NCBI GenBank assembly: GCA_016788685.1 | Contig: JAEUSS010000293.1 | Location: 1 to 22,668, forward strand | Reading direction: 5' to 3' | DNA length: 22,668 nucleotides | Source of the DNA: Prolixibacteraceae bacterium | Lineage (GTDB): Bacteria > Bacteroidota > Bacteroidia > Bacteroidales > Prolixibacteraceae | Shown: positions 1 through 7,844 of the stretch, piece after piece | Layout of the letters: every line of letters begins with the position of its first letter | Numbering within the stretch: position 1 is the stretch's first letter | Translations under genes and position numbers: made by a program | The notes under the pieces: generated by a model | What the model was told of the DNA's origin: nothing | The model's database searches: none | Seen by the model: the letters and a program-made list of their open reading frames with translations, nothing else

Positions 1-1152
1 GCCGTACAAAGGGTGGTTCAGGCTGAAGCCTACTTTTCGCAAAGTAAAGCTGCTATGCTGCCCGGCGTCTCGGCCAAAGGAACCGGAACTTATATTCACA
101 ATCCGGAATCTATTTACCCGGATGGCCCGCGTGAAGTAAACAATTATCAACTGGGGGCCGAGGCAAGTTGGGAGATTGATTTGTGGGGAAAACTACGCAG
201 CTCAAAACGGGCCGCATATGCCAATCTGCTGGCCAGCGATGCCGGACGAAAAGCCGTGCAGACACGACTGGTCAGTAACATTGCTTCGGCGTATTACAGC
301 CTGGTCGGGCTGGATGCCAAGCTGGCCATTACCCGGCAAACCGTAAAAAATAACATCGATCTGGTTGAAACCATCAAGGTTTTGAAAGAAAGCGGAAGGC
401 TAACCGGCGCTGCGGTTGTGCAAAGTGAAGCGGCCCGCTATGCTGCCGAAGTCACGATTCCTGACCTTGAACAGCAGATCAGAGAAGCTGAGAATACGCT
501 TTGCCTTTTACTCGGACGTACGCCCGGCTCCGTCGAACGCGGAAAGATTGACGGGCAGACGTTGTCACCTGTTTTACAAACCGGAGTTCCGGCGCAATTG
601 CTTGACAATCGTCCGGATGTGATGCAGGCTGAGTTTGCAGTGATGAGCGCTTACGAAATGACCAACAATGCGCGGGCTTTCTTTTATCCGGCAATCACAT
701 TGACCGCTTCAACCGGTTTTGCAGCAACCGACCTGAGTAAATTGATTGATCCAACCTCGTTTGCAGCCAACGTTATCGGCGGTCTGACTCAGCCTCTGTT
801 TAATAAAAAAGTAAATTCAACCCGGCTGAAAGTAGCCAAAGCGCAGCAGCAGGAAGCTTTAATCAACTTCAGGAACAGTTTGCTGAAAGCCGGACAGGAA
901 GTGCACAATGCGCTGGGATCATACGAATCATCGGCTCAGAAAATAGCCCTGCGGCAGCTTCAGCTGGAGGCGTTGATCAAATCGGTTGACTACACCAAAG
1001 AGTTGCTGACATACGGCTCGGCCACTTATACTGAAGTTTTGAATGCCCAAACCAGTCTTTTATCGGCACAGCTGAGCAGCGTCAACGATCAGTTGCAGCA
1101 ACTCAATGCGGTGGTAACTCTTTACAGAGCGCTTGGTGGCGGCTGGAAATAA
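1..1152 (+). CDS. TolC/NodT-type outer-membrane efflux protein, 5' end missing
   Basis: The reading frame is open from base 1, so the start lies outside the window; 383 codons remain of a protein usually about 460 residues long. It looks like the outer-membrane channel of an RND-type export pump, the NodT/OprM branch of the TolC family. Visible family marks are a WEIDLWGKLR stretch (first coiled-coil repeat), NRPDVMQAEF starting the second repeat, TQPLFNKK, a long helical segment rich in Ala and Gln, and the C-terminal YRALGGGWK that typically ends these proteins. The protein would form a trimeric beta-barrel with a periplasmic helical tunnel. The adaptor and inner-membrane pump genes would be expected to the left, outside the window. 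The substrate cannot be told. The missing N-terminus means a lipoprotein signal cannot be checked. Confidence 0.93.
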   Translation, partial: AVQRVVQAEAYFSQSKAAMLPGVSAKGTGTYIHNPESIYPDGPREVNNYQLGAEASWEIDLWGKLRSSKRAAYANLLASDAGRKAVQTRLVSNIASAYYSLVGLDAKLAITRQTVKNNIDLVETIKVLKESGRLTGAAVVQSEAARYAAEVTIPDLEQQIREAENTLCLLLGRTPGSVERGKIDGQTLSPVLQTGVPAQLLDNRPDVMQAEFAVMSAYEMTNNARAFFYPAITLTASTGFAATDLSKLIDPTSFAANVIGGLTQPLFNKKVNSTRLKVAKAQQQEALINFRNSLLKAGQEVHNALGSYESSAQKIALRQLQLEALIKSVDYTKELLTYGSATYTEVLNAQTSLLSAQLSSVNDQLQQLNAVVTLYRALGGGWK

Positions 1153-1173
1153 TCTGAATGAATAAAATAAGTC

Positions 1174-1212
1174 AATGGACGACGCTATCGAAGGGTCGTC
1201 CATTTTTCTTTT
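1174..1212 (+). terminator. Rho-independent terminator of the efflux gene
   Basis: A perfect 10-base-pair stem (1174-1183 with 1195-1204, AATGGACGAC paired with GTCGTCCATT) encloses an 11-base loop and runs into a T-rich tract (TTTTTCTTTT). It starts 22 bases after the efflux stop codon. Confidence 0.87.
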
Positions 1213-1214
1213 GT

Positions 1215-1222
1215 TATTTTTG
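1215..1222 (+). promoter_or_regulatory. Candidate -7 box for the flavin reductase gene
   Basis: TATTTTTG matches the Bacteroidota -7 consensus TAnnTTTG and sits 31 bases before the ATG at 1254, just after the terminator. No convincing -33 TTG/TTTG partner is visible, and the region is naturally T-rich, so this is weak. Confidence 0.33.
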
Positions 1223-1253
1223 CAACTCTACAAATTCTAAGAAAGCTTAATCA

Positions 1254-1832
1254 ATGGCAAAAATCAACTGGCGACCCGGAACCATGATTTACCCGCTTCC
1301 GGCCGTATTGGTTACCTGCGGCGAAACTCCCGAGGAGTATAATCTGATTACTGTTGCCTGGACTGGCACCATCAGCAGCGATCCGCCGATGTGTTACATT
1401 TCGGTCAGGCCATCGCGTCATTCGTACGAAATTATCAAGCGCACCGGCGAATTTGTGATCAACCTGACCACCGAAGAACTGGCTCGTGCAACCGATTGGT
1501 GCGGCTGCCGTTCGGGGGCTAAATACAACAAGTGGAAAGAAATGGGGTTAACACCGGCTCCTGCAACCATCGTAAAAGCGCCCATTCTGGCCGAAGCTCC
1601 CATCAGCATCGAATGCAAAGTGAAACAAATCATTGAGTTGGGTGTTCATCACATGTTTATTTCTGAAGTGGTGAATGTAATTGCCGATGACCGTTTTATG
1701 GACGCAGAAACCGGCGCTTTCAGCCTGAAGAAATCGAATCCGCTGGTGTATTCGCACGGGCATTATTTTAAGCTGGGCGACCCGATCGGAAAGTTTGGCT
1801 GGTCGGTAGAGAAGAAAAAGAAGAAAAAGTAA
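1254..1832 (+). CDS. Flavin reductase-like FMN-binding split-barrel protein
   Basis: This 192-residue protein resembles the flavin-reductase-like family (FMN-binding split barrel, PF01613), which binds FMN or FAD and often reduces flavin with NAD(P)H. Supporting stretches are the N-terminal PGTMIYPLPAVLVTCG, the early-strand LITVAWTGTISSDPPM that lines the flavin site, ISVRPSRHSYEII, and GEFVINL. A Cys-rich motif DWCGCRSG at about residues 82-89 is typical of the anaerobe/archaeal subgroup. It is presumably cytosolic; no signal peptide is seen. The C-terminus is a run of six lysines, encoded by an A/G-only tract. It stands alone between a terminator and the peptidase gene, so context does not reveal the electron partner. 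Start ATG 1254 fits the family N-terminus. Confidence 0.85.
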   Translation: MAKINWRPGTMIYPLPAVLVTCGETPEEYNLITVAWTGTISSDPPMCYISVRPSRHSYEIIKRTGEFVINLTTEELARATDWCGCRSGAKYNKWKEMGLTPAPATIVKAPILAEAPISIECKVKQIIELGVHHMFISEVVNVIADDRFMDAETGAFSLKKSNPLVYSHGHYFKLGDPIGKFGWSVEKKKKKK

Positions 1833-1926
1833 GCTGTGAAGCCTTAGTTTTTCACCTCCGGAATCCGGAGAAAACATTACCTGTCAACCGCTGTTTTTAT
1901 CAGCATTAATCATTTTAAGATAAGTC

Positions 1927-3978
1927 ATGGCAAACGAAAACATATTTTCAGAAAATCCCTTGTTAAAACCTTTTACGGGAATTCACCAAACGGCACCTTT
2001 TCATGCCGTTAAAATTGAACATTACCTCCCGGCGTTTGATGCAGCCATTGAAGAGGCAAAGTCCGAAGTTCAGCAAATCATTGATAATCCGGAGCGGCCG
2101 GATTTTGAAAATACCATTGTTGCTCTCGATCTGGCAGGTGAAAGGCTCAACCGGATTCAGAACATTTTTTTCAACCTGAATTCGGCTGAAACCTGCGATG
2201 AAATGCAGGCGATTGCGCAGGAAATCGCCCCGAAACTTTCTGATTTCAGCAATGACATTACCCTGAACGAGCAACTCTTTAAGCGTATCAACGAGGTTCA
2301 CAGTCTGCGCGAAAAACTGATTCTGAATCCGGAAGAAAGTACATTGCTCGAAAAAACGTATCGTCGTTTTGTACGAAGCGGGGCGAATCTGAACGAAGCG
2401 GACAAAGCCAGATACCGCGAAATCACCAAAGAATTGTCGACACTCGGTCTGCAGTATCAACAAAACGTACTGGCCGAAACCAATGCTTACGAGCTGCTGA
2501 TCACTGACCCAAAAGATTTAAGCGGACTGCCCGACTCCATCATCGAAATGGCGGCTCAAACCGCACAGTCGAAAAACAAGGAAGGCTGGCTATTCAATCT
2601 GCAATATCCCAGTTACGTTCCGTTCCTGAAATATGCTGATAACCGCGAATTGCGCGAGCAGATTTTCAGGGCTTCAAGCTCGCGGGCAAACCACGGAAAC
2701 GAGAACGATAACAATGCGATTATCAAACGCATCGTCGGACTCAGAATAGAAAAAGCTCGCTTGCTGGGTTTCAATACGCATGCTGAATACAAACTTCAGG
2801 AACGAATGGCCGAAACGCCCGAAAAAGTCAATCGGTTTTTGGAAGAACTTCATCTGGAATCAAAACCCTTTGCAGTAAAAGAATTTGCCGAAGTTCAGGA
2901 TTTTGCCCGAAAGGCTGGGTTTGACGGACCGGTTCAACGCTGGGACTGGAGCTATTATTCGGAGAAACTGAAATCGGAAAAATACAACTTTACCGATGAA
3001 GAAGTGAAGCCCTACCTGCAACTCGAAAGAGTGATCGACGGCGTATTTTCACTGGCCCGGAAGTTATACGGACTGCGGCTTCAGGAGAATAAAAACATTG
3101 AAGTTTACCACCCGGAAGTGACCGCCTACGAAGTATTTGATGAAAACGACAGGTTTGTTGCGGTTTTGTACCTCGACTTTTTCCCGCGCGAAGGCAAACG
3201 TTCCGGCGCCTGGATGACCGACTACCGGTCGCAGTCGAACGTTAACGGCAATTCGGTGCGCCCGCACATTTCGCTGGTGACCAATTTCAGCAAACCAACC
3301 GAAAGTACCCCTTCGTTGCTGACATTCGATGAGGTGACTACATTTTTGCACGAGTTTGGGCACGGATTGCACGGAATGCTGTCTCAGTGCCAGTTTCCCG
3401 GAACCTCAGGAACCAATGTTTATTGGGACTTTGTGGAACTTCCGTCGCAAATTCACGAAAACTGGGCTTACGAAAAAGAATGGCTCGATCAGTTTGCCGT
3501 ACATTATCAGACCGGAGAGAAACTCCCGGAAGAATTGATCCGGAAGATTCAAAAGGCCCAGAATTTCCAGGCCGCTTACATGATGGAACGCCAGCTTAGT
3601 TTCGGGATGCTCGATATGGCATACCACCATCGCGAAATACCAGTTGACGGTGACCTGAAAGAATTTGAAATGAAGGCTATTGCCTCAACCGATTTGTTCG
3701 AACCGGTTGAAGGGAGTTTGCAAAGTACCGCTTTTTCGCACATTTTTTCGGGTGGGTACGATGCCGGATATTACAGCTACAAATGGGCCGAAGTGCTGGA
3801 TGCCGATGCTTTTTCGGTATTTCAGGAAAAAGGCATTTTCGACCGTGAAACGGCAGATTCATTCCGTAGAAATATTCTGGAAAAAGGAGGGAGCCAACAT
3901 CCGATGGTTTTGTATAAAGCATTCAGAGGGCAAGAGCCTACAACTGCAGCACTGCTGAAAAGAAACGGGTTGGTTTAG
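1927..3978 (+). CDS. dcp: M3-family zinc oligopeptidase (peptidyl-dipeptidase Dcp-like)
   Basis: At 683 residues this has the normal length of the thimet-oligopeptidase family (M3), soluble zinc enzymes that degrade short peptides. The zinc motif HEFGH is at residues 475-479, with the third ligand Glu504 in DFVELPSQIHENW, a strongly conserved M3 block. The N-terminal half is the usual helical lid. Near the C-terminus GGYDAGYYSYKWAEVLDAD is the conserved Tyr/Gly substrate-binding loop. No signal peptide is seen, so it is probably cytoplasmic, acting in peptide turnover. Dcp (dipeptide release) and oligopeptidase A are hard to separate by eye; bacteroidotal relatives are usually called Dcp. The stop is followed at once by a hairpin with a T tract, and the gene converges with the rpoN pair. 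Confidence 0.93.
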   Translation: MANENIFSENPLLKPFTGIHQTAPFHAVKIEHYLPAFDAAIEEAKSEVQQIIDNPERPDFENTIVALDLAGERLNRIQNIFFNLNSAETCDEMQAIAQEIAPKLSDFSNDITLNEQLFKRINEVHSLREKLILNPEESTLLEKTYRRFVRSGANLNEADKARYREITKELSTLGLQYQQNVLAETNAYELLITDPKDLSGLPDSIIEMAAQTAQSKNKEGWLFNLQYPSYVPFLKYADNRELREQIFRASSSRANHGNENDNNAIIKRIVGLRIEKARLLGFNTHAEYKLQERMAETPEKVNRFLEELHLESKPFAVKEFAEVQDFARKAGFDGPVQRWDWSYYSEKLKSEKYNFTDEEVKPYLQLERVIDGVFSLARKLYGLRLQENKNIEVYHPEVTAYEVFDENDRFVAVLYLDFFPREGKRSGAWMTDYRSQSNVNGNSVRPHISLVTNFSKPTESTPSLLTFDEVTTFLHEFGHGLHGMLSQCQFPGTSGTNVYWDFVELPSQIHENWAYEKEWLDQFAVHYQTGEKLPEELIRKIQKAQNFQAAYMMERQLSFGMLDMAYHHREIPVDGDLKEFEMKAIASTDLFEPVEGSLQSTAFSHIFSGGYDAGYYSYKWAEVLDADAFSVFQEKGIFDRETADSFRRNILEKGGSQHPMVLYKAFRGQEPTTAALLKRNGLV

Positions 3979-4004
3979 CGGAAGGCAGCAGCCTCCGGAT
4001 TTTT
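3979..4004 (+). terminator. Probable terminator after the M3 peptidase gene
   Basis: Directly after the TAG, bases 3979-3986 (CGGAAGGC) pair with 3991-3997 (GCCTCCG), with one bulged A and an AGCA loop, followed by five T residues. It fills the 25-base gap to the convergent membrane-protein gene. Confidence 0.5.
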
Positions 4005-4618
4005 CAGATCAGCGCAATAACCAGGCCCATGATCAGGAACCCGAGTAAAAAACCGGCGTAAACCTGCGAATTGGTATGCTTCCCCAGGACGAGCCGGGCT
4101 GTGCCAACCGTTCCGGCAATCAGAACGAGCAAACTCAGGATGAATACCGGGTTTTCCTGAAGGCGAAACGACAGCCCGAAGAAACCGCCCACCAATCCGC
4201 CGATTGCTGCCGAATGGGCGCTTATTTTCCACTTCAGGGAAACAATAACCAGTACGATCTGGATGAGGATGGAGGCAATCAGGAAAAACTGGTAGATGGG
4301 AAAAACCGGTAACCGTTGCAAAATCAGGTATCCGAGGTAGTAGAAGATTGAGCTGAACATTACCGGTAGAATCCGGTCGGTGTTTTTCTCCATTTTCAGG
4401 TCAAACCTCGGATTCAGAGCAAGCAGCAGGATGCTCAGCAACGGCAAAACACAGGTCGACAGAAAGACTACCAGCAGCATAAACTTCTTCACGCTCCAGG
4501 GAAGGATGGCGAAGTAGAATCCGGAGTTAAAAAGCAGAAAAAAGCCAAGCGTCGGGATCAGTAACGGGTGAAAAACTACCGATGTGATTCGGGCGGCAGG
4601 ATGAATCAGGTTTCTCAT
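4004..4618 (-). CDS. PAP2-like integral membrane protein with degenerate phosphatase motifs
   Basis: This is a 204-residue, very hydrophobic protein with about six membrane segments. It resembles type-2 phosphatidic acid phosphatases (PAP2), which remove phosphate from lipid phosphates. The three signature motifs can be placed but are worn. K75-x6-R82 is followed by Ile instead of Pro. Ser-Ala-His (133-135) stands for PSGH. R175-x5-H181-x3-Gln185 has Gln where the catalytic-triad Asp is expected. It may therefore be a PAP2 relative with altered or no catalysis. The start at 4618 is chosen over an upstream ATG because it lies one base after the rpoN stop, which suggests translational coupling, and gives the better N-terminus. 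Its role next to rpoN is unknown. Confidence 0.7.
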   Translation of the reverse strand: MRNLIHPAARITSVVFHPLLIPTLGFFLLFNSGFYFAILPWSVKKFMLLVVFLSTCVLPLLSILLLALNPRFDLKMEKNTDRILPVMFSSIFYYLGYLILQRLPVFPIYQFFLIASILIQIVLVIVSLKWKISAHSAAIGGLVGGFFGLSFRLQENPVFILSLLVLIAGTVGTARLVLGKHTNSQVYAGFLLGFLIMGLVIALI

Positions 4619-4619
4619 T

Positions 4620-6071
4620 TTATAATTCTTTACGCATCCGGGCAACCGGAATTCCGAGTTGTTCGCGGTACTTGGCCACGGTGCGGCGTGCCACGATGTA
4701 CGATTTTTCTTTCAGGATAAGTGCCAGTTTTTCGTCAGTTACAGGGTGGCGTTTGTCTTCGTTGGCAATGCATTCCTGAAGTATAGTTTTGATTTCGCGG
4801 GTCGAGACTTCTTCTCCCGTATCGGTTTGCATGCCCTCCGAGAAAAAGTATTTCAGCGGGTAAATACCAAAATGGGTTTGTATGTATTTGCTGTTCGAAA
4901 CACGCGAAATGGTTGAGATATCCAGTCCGGTCAGGTCGGCAATGTCTTTCAGGATCATTGGTTTCAGCTTTGTTTCATCGCCATCCTGGAAAAATTCCTT
5001 CTGAAATTTGATGATTTCAAGCATGGTCACCATCAGGGTTTGCTGCCGTTGACGAATGGCATCAATAAACCATTTGGCCGAATCCAGCTTCTGTTTCATG
5101 AATGACATGGCCTCTTTCTGATCTTTGGAGGCGCCGCTTTTGTTCACCGCATAAGATTTCATCAGGTCAAGGTAGGTGCCGTTCAGCTGAAGATCAGGCA
5201 CATTTTTCTGATTCAGGCTCAGTTGCAGTTCGCCTTCATGATTATCGAGCAAAAAGTCGGGAACAATGACCTGGTTCGACTTGCTCATCGGGTTGCTGTA
5301 TGAACTTCCGGGCTTGGGGTTCAGCTTCAGGATTTCGTCAATCGCTTCTTTCAGTTCTTCTTCCGAAATTTCGTATTTCCGGAGTATTTTATCGTAGTGT
5401 TTCCGGGTAAATTCTTCAAAATTATCCTGAATAATTCTGGCAGCCAGGCAAGTTGAATCTTTTCCTTTTTTACGCACGATCTGCAGCAGCAAACACTCGC
5501 GCAGATCGCGTGCGCCGATACCCGGCGGATCAAAATCCTGAATAACTTCCAGGTACCGCTCCAGATCTTCGAGTTTTACGTCGATGTTCCGGTGGAAAGC
5601 AAGGTCGTCAGAAATAGAAAGTAAGTCGCGCCGCAGGTATCCGTCTTCGTCAATGTTTCCGATGATGTATTCGGCAATGAGTTGTTCATCTTCAGTCAGG
5701 TTAGTCAGACCCAGCTGTTCAATCAGCGAATCGTGAAAACTTACACCTGAAGAATAGGGCACATCGACCTGTTTGTCATCTTTGGAGTAATTATTGGCTG
5801 CCAGCCGGTAGCTGGGTATATCTTCTTCATTGAGGTAATCATCAAGCGAAAATTCATCGTCCGATTGTGTCTCATCCGAGTTATCCTCATCGTAGCTTTC
5901 GTCTGCTTTGTCATCTTCGAGCAGTTCCAGAATCGGATTTTCTTCCAGTTCACTTTTTATGCGTTGTTCCAACTGCATCGTAGGAATTTCCAACAGTTTG
6001 ATAACCTGTATCTGTTGCGGCGAAAGCTTTTGTAATAACCTTTGTTGTAAACTGATTCTCTGATCTGCCAT
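4620..6071 (-). CDS. rpoN: RNA polymerase sigma-54 factor RpoN
   Basis: This 483-residue protein is the alternative sigma factor that recruits RNA polymerase to -24/-12 promoters opened by AAA+ enhancer-binding proteins. Region I is clear at the N-terminus (QQRLLQKLSPQQIQVIKLLE followed by an ELEENPILELL segment). An acidic region II follows at about residues 50-80, rich in Asp, Glu and Ser. The core-binding region contains GIGARDLRECLLLQI. The C-terminus carries a helix-turn-helix and the diagnostic RpoN box ARRTVAKYRE at residues 461-470, which reads the -24 element. The downstream PAP2-like gene starts one base after its stop, so the two probably share a transcript. A TAAATTTG box 18 bases ahead of the ATG is a likely sigma-A promoter. 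No sigma-54 promoter was recognised in the window. Confidence 0.97.
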   Translation of the reverse strand: MADQRISLQQRLLQKLSPQQIQVIKLLEIPTMQLEQRIKSELEENPILELLEDDKADESYDEDNSDETQSDDEFSLDDYLNEEDIPSYRLAANNYSKDDKQVDVPYSSGVSFHDSLIEQLGLTNLTEDEQLIAEYIIGNIDEDGYLRRDLLSISDDLAFHRNIDVKLEDLERYLEVIQDFDPPGIGARDLRECLLLQIVRKKGKDSTCLAARIIQDNFEEFTRKHYDKILRKYEISEEELKEAIDEILKLNPKPGSSYSNPMSKSNQVIVPDFLLDNHEGELQLSLNQKNVPDLQLNGTYLDLMKSYAVNKSGASKDQKEAMSFMKQKLDSAKWFIDAIRQRQQTLMVTMLEIIKFQKEFFQDGDETKLKPMILKDIADLTGLDISTISRVSNSKYIQTHFGIYPLKYFFSEGMQTDTGEEVSTREIKTILQECIANEDKRHPVTDEKLALILKEKSYIVARRTVAKYREQLGIPVARMRKEL

Positions 6072-6089
6072 TCTGATTCAACTTTCCCC

Positions 6090-6097
6090 AAATTTAA
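6090..6097 (-). promoter_or_regulatory. Candidate -7 box for rpoN
   Basis: On the minus strand TAAATTTG fits the Bacteroidota TAnnTTTG element, starting 26 bases before the rpoN ATG. A -33 element is not obvious. Confidence 0.42.
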
Positions 6098-6199
6098 GAC
6101 TTTTAATCGAATCGTATATCTTCCGGATCTAAAAATAGGGGACAGATGTGTTTGTACGAAGCCTCAGCCGGCCTTCCGAACCAGGCAGAGACCGGAAAA

Positions 6200-7687
6200 T
6201 CAGAACTCCGGATACTCTTTCAGGATGCGCCCGCTGCCTGTTGCTTTTTTTACTTTTTTGGGTTTGTGAAACGGGAACCGTTCTGTGGGACTACCATACA
6301 AGTCTCTTTTTCTGAAAAGATAAAAGCAGGTACCAAAGGTCAGGCCTGAAAATTCGGATCCCGATGGGAGCAGGAGTGATAACAGGTTGTCGGTTCCCAG
6401 GTAAATCTGACCGAAATCGCGATCGAGAAAAACAGCCGCGGGAATGTTGCTGTAACTGTTCCCGATGATCGAGTATCCGGTACTGACTGTCAGTTTCTTA
6501 TTCAGCTCAAAACTGGCGGTAACCGAAAGGCTGTGGTGGTTCAGGTTCTTTAATCTGATGTAGCGGTCGGTCAGATTGAGTTTAACCGACGGACTGAGCC
6601 GGTAATTTAATCCGGCATAGATGGTAACAGGCAGCGAAGTGGAAAATGGAGTTTGGACATTGGTCAGCTCGAACGGCTTAGAAATGGTATTGGCAAAAGA
6701 AATACTGTCAGCGGTTTTGCCGATGGTTTCTATGCCATTCTCCATTTGCGGGTCGATACTCGATAATTCGAAATTATACTCCCCTTCAAAGTTTTTTGAG
6801 TTCAGGTTGTTTTTCCAGTTGATTTTCCCCAAGTCGATGACGCTCAGCGAACCGGTCAGGTCGGGAGTGATTTTGTACCTGATGCCCAAATCAACTCCAA
6901 CTCCCGTATTTCCTGAATTCAGGATGTAACTTTTTACTGCTGACGGTGAAATGCCCGGAACGGTGCTCGTTGTGCCGTCGTCGTTGACAACATTTTCCTG
7001 CGGAACCGAAATATTGCCGTTTCCCCAGGTTTTCAGAAAATATTTTCCCGACTGTCCCCCGACCGATCCGGATATTTCGGAGGAGAAAGCACTTTTCCCG
7101 AAATAGAGCTTTGCCCGGATTCCTGCTGAAATCCGGCGATTGCCCGGCGGCATGGAATAGCCAAGGCTATATTCGCGGTAATGCATCAGTAAAACCGGAA
7201 TCTCCTGGATTTGCCCGATAGCGATGCTTTTCACTTCGGGGAGTACCATAAATTTGCTGACAGGGCCGCTTATGGTCGCCGCAACCGACACGTTCTCCAC
7301 GATCCGGAAATTCAGGAAGCCTGCCTTCGACCGGTAGGTGAAGGTTAGCCATTCGCTTTCTAATTTTTGATTGATAGACGGACGACCGACTACTTTTTTT
7401 ACCAGATTGACATAGTCGTCAGCCTCATTGGCTCCCGAAAGCAGCTTGTCGACCATGGTTTTAACCTCTTCCCGGTTGTTGTAGCCAATATTTGTTCCGG
7501 CCAGCGGGAAGATGCTGAAAGTAAACCTGTTTTTTGAAGTTAAAAAAGCAGGATTGAAGCTGGCTGAGTTGAAATGTTCTTCAAGGGAATAAAATACCAT
7601 GTTGCTTTGTGCCCTGGCTCCTGAAAACCATCCGGTTGTCAGGAGCAGGAACATCAATATTTGTTTGGCCTTTAGCTCAAATTTCAT
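6200..7687 (-). CDS. DUF5723-type outer-membrane beta-barrel protein
   Basis: This 495-residue secreted protein begins with a signal peptide of about 26 residues (basic start, LMFLLLTTGWFSG core, probable cut after ARA). The mature start, with SASFNPAFL and then a hydrophobic beta strand, matches the DUF5723 family of Bacteroidota, in which an early Asn-Pro-Ala-Phe block precedes a predicted FadL/PorV-like barrel. The rest is made of alternating hydrophobic and polar strands with Gly/Asn turns (GVGVDLGIRYKITPDL, VTIYAGLNYRLSP), as expected of a barrel. After the last likely strand (LTFGTCFYLF) an unusual basic tail of about 40 residues is rich in Lys, Arg and Pro. No substrate can be assigned. 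It appears to be a single gene with 128 bases to rpoN and 157 to asnS. Confidence 0.72.
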   Translation of the reverse strand: MKFELKAKQILMFLLLTTGWFSGARAQSNMVFYSLEEHFNSASFNPAFLTSKNRFTFSIFPLAGTNIGYNNREEVKTMVDKLLSGANEADDYVNLVKKVVGRPSINQKLESEWLTFTYRSKAGFLNFRIVENVSVAATISGPVSKFMVLPEVKSIAIGQIQEIPVLLMHYREYSLGYSMPPGNRRISAGIRAKLYFGKSAFSSEISGSVGGQSGKYFLKTWGNGNISVPQENVVNDDGTTSTVPGISPSAVKSYILNSGNTGVGVDLGIRYKITPDLTGSLSVIDLGKINWKNNLNSKNFEGEYNFELSSIDPQMENGIETIGKTADSISFANTISKPFELTNVQTPFSTSLPVTIYAGLNYRLSPSVKLNLTDRYIRLKNLNHHSLSVTASFELNKKLTVSTGYSIIGNSYSNIPAAVFLDRDFGQIYLGTDNLLSLLLPSGSEFSGLTFGTCFYLFRKRDLYGSPTERFPFHKPKKVKKATGSGRILKEYPEF

Positions 7688-7770
7688 GAAGCGGGAATAT
7701 TTTACAGAAGCCTGTTACCCTTGTCCGTGGTTTATTCAGGGCCTTTTCGGCTCTTTGATATTTACACGGT

Positions 7771-7807
7771 TCCCGGGGCAATCCCGGGGTTAAGCCTGAA
7801 AGTCAGG
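7771..7807 (-). other. Two small hairpins between asnS and the DUF5723 gene
   Basis: Reading leftward from the asnS stop, CCTGA-CTT-TCAGG (7795-7807) and then CCCGGG-ATTGC-CCCGGG (7772-7788) can form stems of 5 and 6 base pairs. Neither is followed by a T tract, so an asnS terminator is only possible. CCCGGGG is also a direct repeat here. Confidence 0.28.
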
Positions 7808-7844
7808 TTCGGGATTAGCACCGGATCCAAACAACGAGGCACTT

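Noticed and set aside
4620..6071. Searched for sigma-54 (-24/-12) promoters that RpoN might use in the window
   Set aside because: No TGGCA-N-TTGC arrangement at proper spacing upstream of a gene was recognised by eye; a matrix search would be needed to be sure.
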